This document shows, piece by piece, positions 1-8,515 of a stretch of 64,000 nucleotides of DNA. Below the pieces are notes generated by a model. The model was not told the DNA's origin and ran no database searches. It saw only the letters and a list, made by a program, of their open reading frames with translations. Location: positions 142,398 to 206,397 of the forward strand of contig BPIH01000001.1 of the NCBI GenBank assembly GCA_026004015.1, read 5' to 3'. A program made the translations under genes and the position numbers. Positions within the stretch are counted from its first letter, which is position 1, and each line of letters starts with the position of its first letter. The stretch is from Chloroflexota bacterium (GTDB taxonomy: Bacteria; Chloroflexota; Limnocylindria; Limnocylindrales; CSP1-4).

Positions 1-2041
1 CCGACGCCTTCGCCTCGTCCTCGCCCCCCGGCAGTCGGCCGGCCTCCGGATCGCCGGGCTCCGTCCCGCCCGGATCGAGGACGAGGGTCCAGACCCGGCG
101 GAGGAACCGATGGACGCCCTCGATCCCGGTCGGGCTCCAGGGGCCGCCCTGGTCCCACGGCCCCATGAACATGAGGAAGAGCCGGACCGTGTCGGCGCCG
201 TAGCGGGCCACGTAGTCGTCGGGGTCCTCGACGTTGCCGCGGCTCTTGCTCATCCGCTCGCCGTCGGCGCCGAGGATCTGGCCCTGGTTGAAGAGCCGCT
301 TGAAGGGCTCCCGCTCGCCGACGAGCCCCAGATCGGCGAGGGCCTTCGTGAAGAAGCGGGCGTAGAGGAGGTGCATGACGGCGTGCTCGGCGCCGCCCGT
401 GTACTGGTCGACGGGGCACCAGCGGTCGACGAGGGCCCGATCGAGGGGACCGTCGCCCTTCTTCGGCGACAGGTAGCGGTACCAGTACCAGGACGAATCG
501 ATGAAGGTGTCCATCGTGTCCGTCTCGCGGCGAGCCGGGCCACCGCAGCGCGGGCAGTCGACGTTCAGGAAGGCCGGGTCCCGCTTCAGCGGGTTGTCGC
601 CGCGGCCCCGGTAGTCGACCTGCTCGGGGAGGAGGACCGGGAGATCCTCGTCGGGGACCGGCACGATGCCGTCGCGCTCGCAGTAGATGATCGGGATCGG
701 CGTTCCCCAGTAGCGCTGGCGGCTGATGAGCCAGTCCCGGAGCCGGTACGTCACGGCCGGCCGGGCCCGGCCCGTCTCGCCGAGCCAGGCGACGATCGCC
801 CGACCCCCGTCGTCGGCCGGCTGGCCGCTGAAGGGCCCCGAGTTCACGAGCCGCTCATCGCCGCCGTGGGCGACGAAGGCCTCGGTCAGTGGCGCATCCT
901 CGGTCCCGGGCGCGGCCACGACCCGCCGGATCGGCAGCCCGTACCGAACGGCGAAGGCGAAGTCGCGCTCGTCGTGGGCCGGGACGCCCATGATCGCCCC
1001 GGTCCCGTAGCCCAGGAGGACGTAGTCGGCGATGAAGATCGGGATCCGCTCGCCGGTGGCCGGGTTGACGGCGTCGGCCCCGATCGGAACGCCGGTCTTC
1101 TCCCGCTCCGTCGATAGCCGCTCGATCTCCGTCTCGGCCCGGGCTCGGGCGACGTAGGCCTCGACCTCGGTCCGCCGATCAGGGGCAGTGATCTCGGCGA
1201 CGAGGGGATGCTCCGGGGCGAGGACCATGAAGGTCGCCCCGAAGAGGGTGTCCGGGCGGGTCGTGAAGACGCGAATTGGGGCGCCGCCCGGGTGGTGGTC
1301 GCTGGGCGCCGTCTCGAAGACGATCTCGGCCCCCTCGGAGCGGCCGATCCAGTTCGCCTGCATGACTCGGATCGGCTCCGGCCAGTCGATGCCCGAGAAG
1401 TCGAGGAGCTCGTCGGCGTACTTCGTGATCCGCAGGAACCACTGCTCGAGGTCGCGCTTCTCGACCCGAGCGCCGCAGCGCCAGCAGCGTCGCTCGGCCC
1501 CCTCGACCTGCTCTCGGGCGAGGGTCCCGTCGTTCGGGCACCAGTCGACGGCGGCCATGGCCCGGTAAGCGAGACCGGCTTCGTAGAAGCGGAGGAAGAA
1601 CCACTGGTTCCAGCGGTAGTACTCGGGATCGCAGGTTACGACCTCGTGCTCCCAGTCGAAGGTCGCCCCCATGCTCCGGAGCTGGCGCCGCATGTTCTCG
1701 ATGTTCCGCATCGTCCAGGTTGCCGGATGGATCCCGGAGCGGATGGCGGCGTTCTCGGCCGGCAGTCCGAAGGCGTCGAAGCCGATCGGGAAGAAGACGT
1801 TGTAGCCGTGCATCCGCCGGAAGCGGGCGAGGGCGTCGGTCGGGGTCTTGATGTACCAGTGCCCGATGTGAAGGTCGCCTGACGGGTACGGGTACATCGT
1901 CAGGAGGTAGTACTTCGGCCGGCTCGTGTCGGCGAGGTCGGTCCGGTAGAGGCCGAGCTCGGCCCAGCGAGCCTGCCAGCGCGGCTCGATCTCGGCCGGG
2001 TCGTAGCGCTCGGTGCGGATGCGGTCGCGGATCGTCGTCAC
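1..2041 (-). CDS. leuS: Leucyl-tRNA synthetase (C-terminus outside the window)
   Basis: Class I aminoacyl-tRNA synthetase that charges tRNA-Leu in the cytoplasm. About 680 codons read without interruption on the minus strand, running off the window at base 1. The HIGH-type ATP-binding motif GDLHIGHWY lies about 55 residues in, a Cys4 zinc-like element (WCPND...CWRCG) near residue 155, the CP1 editing region in the middle ([13 protein letters not shown]), and the second ATP motif [10 protein letters not shown] near residue 610. The order and spacing match bacterial LeuRS; the missing part is the anticodon-binding C-terminus. The start is taken as GTG at 2041-2039, with AAAGG about 12 bases upstream; no better start is visible in frame. 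It lies downstream of tRNA-Ala(GGC) in the same direction, with a hairpin between them. Unlike many neighbours it has no frame breaks. Confidence 0.96.
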   Translation of the reverse strand, partial: MTTIRDRIRTERYDPAEIEPRWQARWAELGLYRTDLADTSRPKYYLLTMYPYPSGDLHIGHWYIKTPTDALARFRRMHGYNVFFPIGFDAFGLPAENAAIRSGIHPATWTMRNIENMRRQLRSMGATFDWEHEVVTCDPEYYRWNQWFFLRFYEAGLAYRAMAAVDWCPNDGTLAREQVEGAERRCWRCGARVEKRDLEQWFLRITKYADELLDFSGIDWPEPIRVMQANWIGRSEGAEIVFETAPSDHHPGGAPIRVFTTRPDTLFGATFMVLAPEHPLVAEITAPDRRTEVEAYVARARAETEIERLSTEREKTGVPIGADAVNPATGERIPIFIADYVLLGYGTGAIMGVPAHDERDFAFAVRYGLPIRRVVAAPGTEDAPLTEAFVAHGGDERLVNSGPFSGQPADDGGRAIVAWLGETGRARPAVTYRLRDWLISRQRYWGTPIPIIYCERDGIVPVPDEDLPVLLPEQVDYRGRGDNPLKRDPAFLNVDCPRCGGPARRETDTMDTFIDSSWYWYRYLSPKKGDGPLDRALVDRWCPVDQYTGGAEHAVMHLLYARFFTKALADLGLVGEREPFKRLFNQGQILGADGERMSKSRGNVEDPDDYVARYGADTVRLFLMFMGPWDQGGPWSPTGIEGVHRFLRRVWTLVLDPGGTEPGDPEAGRLPGGEDEAKAS

Positions 2042-2101
2042 GGCGATGGGCTGCCTTTCACCCCGAACCGGTGGTCTCGACGGGATCGCCCTACGAAGAA
2101 C

Positions 2102-2123
2102 CCCCCGCCGAACCGGCGAGGGG
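2102..2123 (-). terminator. Hairpin between tRNA-Ala and leuS
   Basis: CCCC-CGCC pairs with GGCG-GGGG across a five-base loop with one bulged A. It sits between the 3' end of tRNA-Ala and the leuS start, so it may end the tRNA transcript or attenuate leuS. There is no U-run, as is usual for very GC-rich terminators. The stem is seen directly; its role is inferred. Confidence 0.4.
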
Positions 2124-2149
2124 TCGTGTGGTCGGCGCGATCAGGGCGT

Positions 2150-2225
2150 TGGTGGAGCTACGGGGATTCGAACCCCGGACCTTCTGAATGCCATTCAGAC
2201 GCTCTCCCAGCTGAGCTATAGCCCC
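2150..2225 (-). tRNA. tRNA-Ala (anticodon GGC), CCA encoded
   Basis: Seventy-six bases fold as a standard cloverleaf. The acceptor stem GGGGCTA/TAGCTCC contains the G3-U70 pair, the identity element of alanine tRNAs. The anticodon stem TCTGA/TCAGA holds the loop ATGGCAT, giving anticodon GGC (reads GCC). The T-arm GGTTCGAATCC and an encoded 3' CCA are present. Confidence 0.97.
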
Positions 2226-2239
2226 ACGCCGGATGCGAG

Positions 2240-2245
2240 AGTATA
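2240..2245 (-). promoter_or_regulatory. -10 element upstream of tRNA-Ala(GGC)
   Basis: TATACT on the minus strand, 14 bases before the tRNA 5' end, close to the -10 consensus. No convincing -35 is visible. A similar TACACT-CTCC context precedes the other tRNA pair at 3811, which supports it. Confidence 0.5.
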
Positions 2246-2291
2246 GCGTACCCGAGGCCGCGAGGACGCCTCATGCGAGGTGCGGCGGGAC

Positions 2292-2508
2292 CTACGGCTC
2301 GAGGCGCGGTCCCGGCGGCCGGGGACGGTCTCGCTGCCGCGACGAGGACGAGCTCGTCGCAGCCCGGGCAGGCGTAGAGCTCGGCGCCCGCCGCGAGGGC
2401 CCGCTCGACGTCGTGATCGACGGGGCTGTGATGTGCCCGCCGCTCCATCCGTTCGCGTCGGTCGCCGTGGAGGTGGAAGAGCTCGAGGGAGAGGAGGGGG
2501 TTGATCAC
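2292..2508 (-). CDS. Small protein of unknown function with a CxxC pair
   Basis: A short minus-strand gene starting at GTG (2508) with a good ribosome-binding site: AAGGAG ends six bases before the start. The predicted protein begins VINPLLSLELFHLHGDRRER and carries a CPGC pair near residue 49, suggestive of metal binding. Read straight through, the frame runs on into tRNA-Ala on the same strand (stop at 2158), which is unlikely. A one-base shift near 2330 would end it at TAG 2292-2294, giving about 71 residues. A TACAGT -10-like box lies at 2580-2585. I do not recognise the family. The strong ribosome-binding site is the main reason to believe it. Confidence 0.4.
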
Positions 2509-2726
2509 GGTCGTCTCCTTGGCGGGCCGTCGGAGCCGGAGGGGCGCGTCCGGCCGTTCCGAGGCCGCTCATCGCCGGGACTGTAGCGCACCGGGCTGAT
2601 CGCGAGGCCACGGTGCTCGGGCGTCGGCGAAGCGCCACCGAGACCGAACGGGGCGCCGGATGGCACCATGTCCGCCATGGCCCCCGAAGCAGCGCACCGG
2701 CTCGCCGAACCTGAGCCGGCGGTCCG

Positions 2727-3505
2727 GTTCCGTACCTCCTCCGCCGGACCAAGCGCGCCCGCGGCCTCCGGGCGACCATCGACCCGCGCCTCGGGCTCGT
2801 CGTCAGTCGTCCCGCCCCCGAGCCGCCGCGGCTGGGCGGACCCCGGACCCCCTCGTCGACGCGTTCCTCCGGGAGCCGCGAGGCCTGGCTCCGGCGCCAC
2901 CTCGCCCGGCGGCGCGCCTTGCTGGCCGCCGTCGGCGAGCGAGGCGTCGTCCGCGACGGCGGCCTCCTCCGCTTCCGCGGGACGTTGCACCGCCTCCGGA
3001 TCGAAGCGGGCGACGCGCCCCGAACGACGATCGAGCTCGATCCCGAGTCGCGCCGGCGACGCTGCGGACGGCGGGACCCTCCGGCTCCGAGTCTGGCGGC
3101 TGCGCGATCGCCGGACGCCGGCCGACGTCCTCCGCGACTGGTGCCGCTGCGAGGCGCGCCGCGCCGTCGAACGGCGCCGTCGAGGACCACCGGGCTCGGC
3201 CCTCGCCGTGATCCCCTCGGGCGATCTCGATCCGCGATCCCTCGGACCCGCTGGGGGAGTGCCTCCCGGCAGGGCCGCCTCTCGTTCTCGTGGCGCCTCG
3301 TCCTCGCCCCGCCGCCGAAGCCCTCGAGACGGTCGTCGTCCACGAGCTCGCCCACCTCCGAGTCTTCGGCCACGGCCCGGCCTTCTGGTCCCTCGTCGCG
3401 TCGCGCCGACCGGACCACGCCGTCTGGCGGCGCTGGCTCCGCGACCACGCCCTCGAGCTCCACCTCGCCCTCGACGAATCGGCTCGGCCGTCTCGGGCGC
3501 ACTGA
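2727..3505 (+). pseudogene. YgjP-like (M48/DUF45) metallopeptidase, broken by frameshifts
   Basis: Pieces of one YgjP-like zinc metallopeptidase are spread over all three forward frames. The N-terminal piece (from about 2727) reads VPYLLRRTKRARGLRATIDP followed by SREAWLRRHL, typical of the family start. A middle piece (about 3052-3190) lies in a second frame. The C-terminal piece (3290-3505) carries the catalytic HELAH motif followed by FGHGPAFWSLV, the family's zinc site and its distal His. A family hallmark just before HELAH (GRLSFSWRLVLAP) is in yet another frame. At least two indels separate the pieces, and no ATG is in frame with the first piece. It is either decayed or hit by sequencing errors; the intact catalytic motif favours errors. 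Confidence 0.6.
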
Positions 3506-3590
3506 CGATGGGACGCCCGCGGATGGGGGCCGGGTTCAGCGGTCGATGGGGAGGGCGTTCAGCGGCCGATGGGGATGCGTGCCGGAGACG

Positions 3591-3675
3591 TGGTGGGCCG
3601 GGGAGGAATCGAACCTCCACAGCCAGAGGCGAGGGTTTTACAGACCCTTGGGCTCACCACCTGCCCAACCGACCC
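3591..3675 (-). tRNA. tRNA-Tyr (anticodon GTA), CCA encoded
   Basis: Eighty-five bases, class II tRNA with a long variable arm. Acceptor stem GGGTCGG/CCGGCCC, anticodon stem AGGGT/ACCCT with loop CTGTAAA (anticodon GTA), T-arm GGAGGTTCGATTCCTCC, 3' CCA encoded. It lies 18 bases downstream of tRNA-Ala(CGC), so the two are probably co-transcribed. Confidence 0.95.
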
Positions 3676-3693
3676 ACGGTCCGGCACGGGAAC

Positions 3694-3769
3694 TGGTGGA
3701 GATGAGGGGACTCGAACCCCTGACCCCCGCGATGCGAACGCGGTGCTCTCCCAGCTGAGCTACATCCCC
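3694..3769 (-). tRNA. tRNA-Ala (anticodon CGC), CCA encoded
   Basis: Seventy-six bases. Acceptor stem GGGGATG/CATCTCC with the alanine G3-U70 pair, anticodon stem CCGCG/CGCGG and loop TTCGCAT (anticodon CGC, reads GCG), encoded CCA. First gene of a two-tRNA transcript with tRNA-Tyr. Confidence 0.96.
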
Positions 3770-3810
3770 ACCGACGGGCGCGTGCGCTCGGGCATCGCGA
3801 CCAGCGGGAG

Positions 3811-3839
3811 AGTGTAGCACGGGGTCGGATCGAGCCGAA
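3811..3839 (-). promoter_or_regulatory. Promoter of the tRNA-Ala(CGC)/tRNA-Tyr transcript
   Basis: Minus strand: TTCGGC (3834-3839), 17-base spacer, TACACT (3811-3816), about 40 bases before the tRNA. The spacing is ideal and the -10 is good; the -35 is only partly conserved. Confidence 0.5.
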
Positions 3840-3933
3840 TCGGCCTGTCGGTGCTCCATGGGCGTGGTGCCGGCGTCGTCTCGCCCGGCCGGCCCCCGCC
3901 GATCGCGGACCTGCGGCTCGGGGAGGAGCCGTC

Positions 3934-3984
3934 GGCGACCGGCTCGCCCCGCCCCGACCCGCCGGCGACCGGCTCGCCCCGCCC
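3934..3984 (+). repeat. Short direct repeat in the 3.8-4.4 kb intergenic region
   Basis: GGCGACCGGCTCGCCCCGCC occurs twice with a 30-base period (starts at 3934 and 3964). The surrounding stretch 3840-4393 holds no gene that I can support; apart from the tRNA promoter on its left and a -10 box at 4381 on its right I see nothing else in it. Confidence 0.5.
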
Positions 3985-4380
3985 GATCCCGCCGGGTCCG
4001 CCTGTCGATCTCGTGACCGAGGCCTAGGGCGCACGCTTTCCGGCAGGCCCCGTGACCGTGGCCCACACCTCCGCCCTCGGCCGGGCCGCGGCGGGCCGCG
4101 GAGGGCCCGTCCCCGGCGTCCCTCGACCGGCCGTGCCGGTCGCTCAGCGCCCCGTCTTGCCCGAGCCGTGCCCCCCAGCGCACCGAATCGTAGGGCCGGC
4201 CCGCCGGGCGGCCCCGGTGCCAACCAAGATGTGCGTGGGGTGCACGCCCGAGCCGGGACGGCCCGTCACCGACCGTCACCCACCCTCACCGGCCGCCACC
4301 GGCCGCTCGACCCGAACTGGGCGGCCGAGGCGGCCCGTCGCACCGCTCGCATCCACCCCCTCGGCCCGTCGCCCCGGCCG

Positions 4381-4386
4381 TAGACT
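4381..4386 (+). promoter_or_regulatory. -10 box giving a leaderless start at 4394
   Basis: TAGACT ends seven bases before the ATG at 4394, with no Shine-Dalgarno sequence between them. Transcription would begin at or next to the start codon. No clear -35. Confidence 0.45.
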
Positions 4387-4393
4387 GGCGCCG

Positions 4394-5320
4394 ATGCCGG
4401 CTGGACTACTGAACGGCCTCGGGGCGGCGCTCGCCTGGGGACTGACCGACGTGACGAGCGCCCTCGCCGGTCGGCGCATCGGGAGCCTGGCCGTCCTCGT
4501 CGTCGCCCAGCTGGCGAGCCTCGCCTTCCTCCTCGCCCTCGCCATCGCTGACCCTGCCCGCCTCGTCTTCCGACCGGACACCGTCGTCCTGTCGGCCGCC
4601 CTCGGCCTCCTCTCGTCGGTCGCCTACCTCACCCACTTCACGGCCCTCCGGATCGGGCCGGTCGCCGTCGTCAGCCCCGTCGTCGGAGCGTACGGAGGGA
4701 TGACCGTCGTCCTCGCCGTCCTCCTGCGCGGCGAGACCCTCGTTCCCGAGCAGTGGCTCGGGGCCGCCCTCGCCACCATCGGTGTCGTCCTGACCGGGGT
4801 CGTCTTCACCGGCGGCATCCGGCGGGCGCGGCTCTTCGGCCCGGGCGTTCTCCTCGCCATCGTCTCGCTGACGATCTGGGCCTTCGTGTCGGTCGGCCTC
4901 GCCGATCCCATCCGGACCGTCGGCTGGCTGCCGGTCATCCTCGTCTCCCGACTGGCGAACAGCGCGACCTCCCTTCTCGTCTATGGCTACGCCAGTCGCC
5001 GGGAGACGGCTCGCCTGGGGCCGCTCCTCCGGGCCGCCCTCGTCCGGGCGGATGGCTCACGGGCCGAGGACGGTGGCACCGATGGCCGGGGTCTCCTGGC
5101 GGCTGCCGCGGCCGGACTCGTCGACGCCATCGGGTTCGTCGTCTTCGCCATCGGGATCGAGTTCGCCCCGGTCTGGCTCGTCGGGCTCGCCAGCTCCTTC
5201 GGACCCGCGGTGGCGGTCGTCGTCGCCGTCGGCTTCCTCGGTGAGCGCCTCCGGCCCATCCAGTGGCTCGGCCTCCTGGCCATCGGCGCCGGGATGGTCC
5301 TCATCGGCCTCCCGCACTGA
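4394..5320 (+). CDS. EamA-family (DMT superfamily) transporter
   Basis: A 308-residue integral membrane protein with about ten hydrophobic segments arranged as two EamA halves. The first half starts at the N-terminus (GLGAALAWGLTDVTSALAG); the second begins near residue 145 (LFGPGVLLAIVSLTIWAFVS) and ends with PIQWLGLLAIGAGMVLIGL. Both halves contain the VxxPVVG / LASSFGPA type segments and the GE(T/R)L..(E/I)QWLG pattern typical of drug/metabolite transporters. Substrate cannot be told from sequence. The reading frame is open further upstream, but ATG 4394 is chosen because the N-terminus then begins directly with the first membrane segment and a -10 box lies just before it. It stands alone between the tRNA genes and the SOS locus. 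Confidence 0.85.
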   Translation: MPAGLLNGLGAALAWGLTDVTSALAGRRIGSLAVLVVAQLASLAFLLALAIADPARLVFRPDTVVLSAALGLLSSVAYLTHFTALRIGPVAVVSPVVGAYGGMTVVLAVLLRGETLVPEQWLGAALATIGVVLTGVVFTGGIRRARLFGPGVLLAIVSLTIWAFVSVGLADPIRTVGWLPVILVSRLANSATSLLVYGYASRRETARLGPLLRAALVRADGSRAEDGGTDGRGLLAAAAAGLVDAIGFVVFAIGIEFAPVWLVGLASSFGPAVAVVVAVGFLGERLRPIQWLGLLAIGAGMVLIGLPH

Positions 5321-5418
5321 GCGAACCATCGCCGACGCCACCGCCCCAGGCCCTCGTCGAGGTGCCGACGAGCCGCCCGGGCGACCACACGGACGGACAG
5401 CCGAGGGCCACGAGACTC

Positions 5419-5447
5419 TTGACAGATAGAACAGATGTTCGAATAAT
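5419..5447 (+). promoter_or_regulatory. imuAB promoter with LexA-type SOS box
   Basis: A perfect -35 TTGACA (5419-5424), 17-base spacer, and AATAAT -10 (5442-5447). The spacer contains GAACAGATGTTC (5429-5440), which fits the Gram-positive SOS box GAAC-RNRY-GTTC. The ATG of imuA (5454) is six bases after the -10, with no ribosome-binding site, so the mRNA should be leaderless. A LexA-type repressor bound here would block RNA polymerase. The same 12-mer precedes dnaE2 at 9498. Confidence 0.8.
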
Positions 5448-5453
5448 GGGGCC

Positions 5454-7766
5454 ATGTCCTCCCTCCCCTCCGCCGTCGCCGACGTCCTCCTCTCCCTCGA
5501 ACGGCGCTGGGGTCGAGCGGCGCCTCGGCCCGGGATCGAACGCTTCGGGGAGATCGAGGGAGCCCTCGCCGTTCTGCCCGCCGCCCGAGCGGACCCCGGC
5601 TCGGCTCCTGTTCCCCAGGGCGCCGAGCGGATCGTGCCGAGCGGGTTCGCGGCCATCGACGCCATCCTCGGCCCCGGGGGCGTGCCCCTGGGCGGTGGCC
5701 TGGCCGTCCGCGGGGTCGGGACGAGCGGTGCGACAACCGTCGCTCTTCGCCTCGCCGCCGAGGTCCAGCGGGCCGGCGGGATCGTCGGCTGGCTGGACGG
5801 CTCGAGGAGCCTCGATCCGGTCGAGGCCGCCGCCCGAGGGGTGCGCCTCGAAGAGCTCGTCGTCCTCGTCCCGGCCGCCGTCGACGAGGCCCTCGCCCTC
5901 GCCGGTGCTCTCCTTCGCGCTCGCCTCGTCGACCTCCTCGTCCTCGATCTCGACCCCGCTCCCGACGAGGGTCGGAAAGGGCGTCGCGCCCGGGCGGCCC
6001 TCCTCGCCGACCGGATCGGTCGCCTGACGGCCCTCGCCCGCCGCTCGGGCGGTCTCCTCGTCGTCCTCGAGCCCGCAGGTTCGGAGAACCGGGGAGCGAT
6101 CCGACGGGAGGCGTTCGAAGCCGGCCTCGGTCTCCGGCTCGAGCTCGCCCGGCGGTCGTGGATCCGGCTCGGGCGGGACGTCGTCGGCCAGCGGACGGAG
6201 GTCGTCGTCACCCGGAACCGGTTCGGGCCGGCGGGACGTCGGGCCGAGATCGAGATCCTCTACGCCGAGGGCGGACCGCGGGACGCCTGCCTCGGCCGAA
6301 GGGAGCTCCTCGAGGCGGTCGACCTCCCGATCCATCCGGTGACGCGCGAGCCACCGCTGTCTCTCGAGCCTCCACCCTGCCATGCGACGTCTCCACCTCT
6401 TCTGGCCCCATCTCCTCCTCCATCTCGCTCTCCCTCGAGCCGCCTCGCCCCCGAGCGGCCAACGAGCCTCCACCTCCTGCGGGAGGCATCGACCTCGCGG
6501 GAGGCATCGACCGAGCCGATCGTCGTCGGCGGCCGCCCCTGGAACGGGGGCCTCGTCCTCGACGCCGACGGGCGGGCGCGGGCGCTCGGGATCCGACGCG
6601 GCATGACCCTCGCCGCCGCGGAGCGGCTGGCCCCCGAGACCCGCTTCCTCGAGCCGGACCTCGGGGCCGCTCGGGCCGCCGTCGAGGCCGTCTTCGAGCG
6701 GCTGGCGGCCTTCAGCCCGACCCTCGCCGGGACGACCGAGCCGACGGATCCCGCCTTCGGCCTCGTCGAGGTCGGGATCGACGGCCTCGAAGCCCTCTGG
6801 GGTGAGGACCGGAGCCTCACCCGCCGGCTCGTCTCGGCCGTGGAGCCGCTCCTGCCGGTCCGGCCGAGGGTCGGGGTCGCCGGGACCCGGTTCGCCGCGA
6901 CCATCGCCGCGGCCCGGGCCCGGCCGGCCGAACCGGTCATCGTTCCGCCCGGCGGCGAGGCAGCCTTCCTGGCGCCGCTCCCATCGGCGGTCCTGACCAC
7001 CGATCCCGAGACCCGGGAGCGCCTCCTCGGGTTCGGGCTCCGGCGGGTCGGGCAGATCGCGGCCCTCCCCCGGGCGGCCCTCGTCGCTCGGTTCGGGCCC
7101 GAGGGGAACCGGCTCCACGCTCGAGCCGTCGGCGAGGAGATCGAGCCCATCGAGCCTCGCCGGGCGCCCGAGCGGAGCGCCCTCGGCCTCGCCCTCGAAC
7201 CAGCGGTCGACCGCCTCGACGCCCTCCGCTTCGTGCTCCACCGGCTCGTCGTCGGCCTCGTCGGGCACGTCGTTGCCCGGGGTCGGGCGGCCACGGCGGC
7301 CGAGCTTCGTTGCACCCTCGAGACCCGCTCGACGGGGTCGACCCCGAAGACGACCGTGACGATCCGCCAGGTCCTCCCCGAACCGACGGCCGACGGCGAA
7401 GCGATCGAACGCCTCCTCTTCGCCCGCCTCGAGCGGCAGCCCCCGCCGGCGCCGGTGGAACGCCTCGAGCTCGAGCTCGGCGGCCTCGTCCCGAACGCCG
7501 GACAGCAGCTCGAGCTCTTCGGGCGGCAGCGAGCGGAGCGTGGTCGGCTCGTCTGGCAGCTCGCTCGGTTCGCCATCGAGTTCGGCGCCGACCGGGTCGT
7601 CGAGGCGGAGATCCTCGACCCCGAGGCTCGATGGGCGGAGGCACGGAGCCGCTGGCGCCCGTCGGTGGTGTCGCCGCTCCCCGAGGGCGATGCCGTCGAA
7701 CCGGCGTCGGCCCTCGCTTCGGCCGGTGGACCGGCGAGTCTCCCCGGCCCGAGGTCGGCGCGATGA
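5454..7766 (+). CDS. imuA-imuB: ImuA-ImuB: RecA-like accessory protein joined to catalytically dead Y-family polymerase
   Basis: One open frame of 770 codons covers two proteins of the mutagenic SOS polymerase complex. Residues 1 to about 290 look like ImuA: a RecA-fold domain with a degenerate P-loop (RGVGTSGATTVALRL) that lacks the usual Lys. From about residue 350 onward it is ImuB-like Y-family polymerase (RARALGIRRGMTLAAAERL, then the palm region VEVGIDGLEALWG, lacking the catalytic acidic pair of active DinB). Near residue 685 is QLELF, a beta-clamp-binding motif typical of ImuB. The junction is probably artificial: ATG 6382 in the +1 frame begins MRRLHLFWPHLLLHLALPR, the expected ImuB start, and the same bases in the long frame read as low-complexity Ser/Pro. 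One indel at 6440-6515 likely fuses two overlapping genes. Known role: ImuB bridges DnaE2 to the clamp. Confidence 0.85.
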   Translation: MSSLPSAVADVLLSLERRWGRAAPRPGIERFGEIEGALAVLPAARADPGSAPVPQGAERIVPSGFAAIDAILGPGGVPLGGGLAVRGVGTSGATTVALRLAAEVQRAGGIVGWLDGSRSLDPVEAAARGVRLEELVVLVPAAVDEALALAGALLRARLVDLLVLDLDPAPDEGRKGRRARAALLADRIGRLTALARRSGGLLVVLEPAGSENRGAIRREAFEAGLGLRLELARRSWIRLGRDVVGQRTEVVVTRNRFGPAGRRAEIEILYAEGGPRDACLGRRELLEAVDLPIHPVTREPPLSLEPPPCHATSPPLLAPSPPPSRSPSSRLAPERPTSLHLLREASTSREASTEPIVVGGRPWNGGLVLDADGRARALGIRRGMTLAAAERLAPETRFLEPDLGAARAAVEAVFERLAAFSPTLAGTTEPTDPAFGLVEVGIDGLEALWGEDRSLTRRLVSAVEPLLPVRPRVGVAGTRFAATIAAARARPAEPVIVPPGGEAAFLAPLPSAVLTTDPETRERLLGFGLRRVGQIAALPRAALVARFGPEGNRLHARAVGEEIEPIEPRRAPERSALGLALEPAVDRLDALRFVLHRLVVGLVGHVVARGRAATAAELRCTLETRSTGSTPKTTVTIRQVLPEPTADGEAIERLLFARLERQPPPAPVERLELELGGLVPNAGQQLELFGRQRAERGRLVWQLARFAIEFGADRVVEAEILDPEARWAEARSRWRPSVVSPLPEGDAVEPASALASAGGPASLPGPRSAR

Positions 7767-8011
7767 CCCGGCTCTATCGCGGCCACCCCGAGATCGAGGT
7801 CGAGGTCGACGAGGGAGGCCGGCCGCGTCGCCTCCGCTGGCTCGGTCGAAGCGAGCCGATCGAGGTCTGCAATCGGTGGCGGGTCAGCGAGGCGTGGTGG
7901 CGCGAACCGATCGAGCGCGAGTACTACAAGGTCGTCGGGCCGCGCTGGCTGGCGCTCATCTACCTCGACCGCCGGACCGGTTCGTGGCACCTCGAGCGGC
8001 TCTACGACTGA
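7763..8011 (+). CDS. DUF6504 family protein
   Basis: An 82-residue basic/acidic protein whose ATG overlaps the imuB stop (ATGA), showing translational coupling. The sequence has the DUF6504 pattern: an N-terminal beta-rich part (EIEVEVDEGGRPRRLRW), then RWRVSEAWWREPIEREYYKV and a C-terminal LIYLDRRTGSWHLERLYD. Proteins of this family are commonly encoded beside imuB and dnaE2 in high-GC bacteria. Their function is unknown; genetic coupling suggests a part in the mutasome. No signal peptide or membrane segment. Confidence 0.75.
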   Translation: MTRLYRGHPEIEVEVDEGGRPRRLRWLGRSEPIEVCNRWRVSEAWWREPIEREYYKVVGPRWLALIYLDRRTGSWHLERLYD

Positions 8012-8038
8012 GCCTCCCGCGGCCGCCGTCGGCGGCGA

Positions 8039-8152
8039 TCAGCTCGGGGGACTGCCGCCGAAGAAGCTGACGACGAGGAGGACGAGGAAGAGGCCCACGA
8101 CGAGTACGAGGAGCCCCACGTCCCTCGGCCGCGCTGTCTGCACCCCGATCAC
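8039..8152 (-). CDS. Tiny single-helix membrane protein (37 aa)
   Basis: GTG start at 8152, stop TGA at 8039-8041. The short basic N-terminus (QTARPRD) is followed by one strongly hydrophobic helix (VGLLVLVVGLFLVLLVVSFF) and a GGSPPS tail. No clear ribosome-binding site, so the exact start is uncertain (a second GTG lies three codons in). It runs opposite to imuAB and resembles the next tiny gene in layout: a basic start, an all-Leu/Val helix, and a tail ending PS. I do not recognise a family. Confidence 0.45.
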   Translation of the reverse strand: MIGVQTARPRDVGLLVLVVGLFLVLLVVSFFGGSPPS

Positions 8153-8323
8153 CCCCAAAGCGAGCGAATGGCGATGTGCCCGTGACGCCTCAACGATAGC
8201 CGAACCCGGCAACCGGCGCGTTGCGTTCTCGTCGATCGCGGGTCGAACCCGACTGAACCTCGCCCGAGGCGCCTCGGGTCCGAGGCCGCAACACGGACCC
8301 GGTCGGCACGAACCGGCCCGTTC

Positions 8324-8422
8324 TCAGCTCGGTAGAGCGGCGACGAAGGCAGCGACGACGAGGACGACGAGGACGAGGACGAGCAGACCGGCGCCGAGGA
8401 AGTCGCTGCGACGAGGCTCCAT
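8324..8422 (-). CDS. Tiny single-helix membrane protein (32 aa)
   Basis: ATG at 8422 with GGGAG eight bases upstream, a good ribosome-binding site. The product starts MEPRRSDFLGAG, then one hydrophobic helix (LLVLVLVVLVVAAFVAAL) and ends PS. It has the same architecture as the gene at 8039-8152, suggesting duplication. It lies between the SOS polymerase genes on the opposite strand. The function is unknown; small membrane toxins or signalling peptides are possible but unproven. Confidence 0.5.
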   Translation of the reverse strand: MEPRRSDFLGAGLLVLVLVVLVVAAFVAALPS

Positions 8423-8515
8423 CGATGTCACTCCCAGATGCGATGCGTCGGGACGGCTCCTCGGGCCGGCTCGGCCGGGGTCGACGACCAACCCGACCGA
8501 TCGGCCCCGCGGGCG

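Noticed and set aside
2505-3620. Minus-strand frame starting MEVRFLPGPP
   Set aside because: That start is a known false N-terminus produced by reading tRNA sequence, and the remainder is Arg-rich shadow of the metallopeptidase pieces.
5301-7268. Long minus-strand reading frame of 655 codons
   Set aside because: Opposite-strand shadow of imuAB; Asp/Glu/Gly/Pro-rich with no domain, typical of antisense frames in GC-rich genes.
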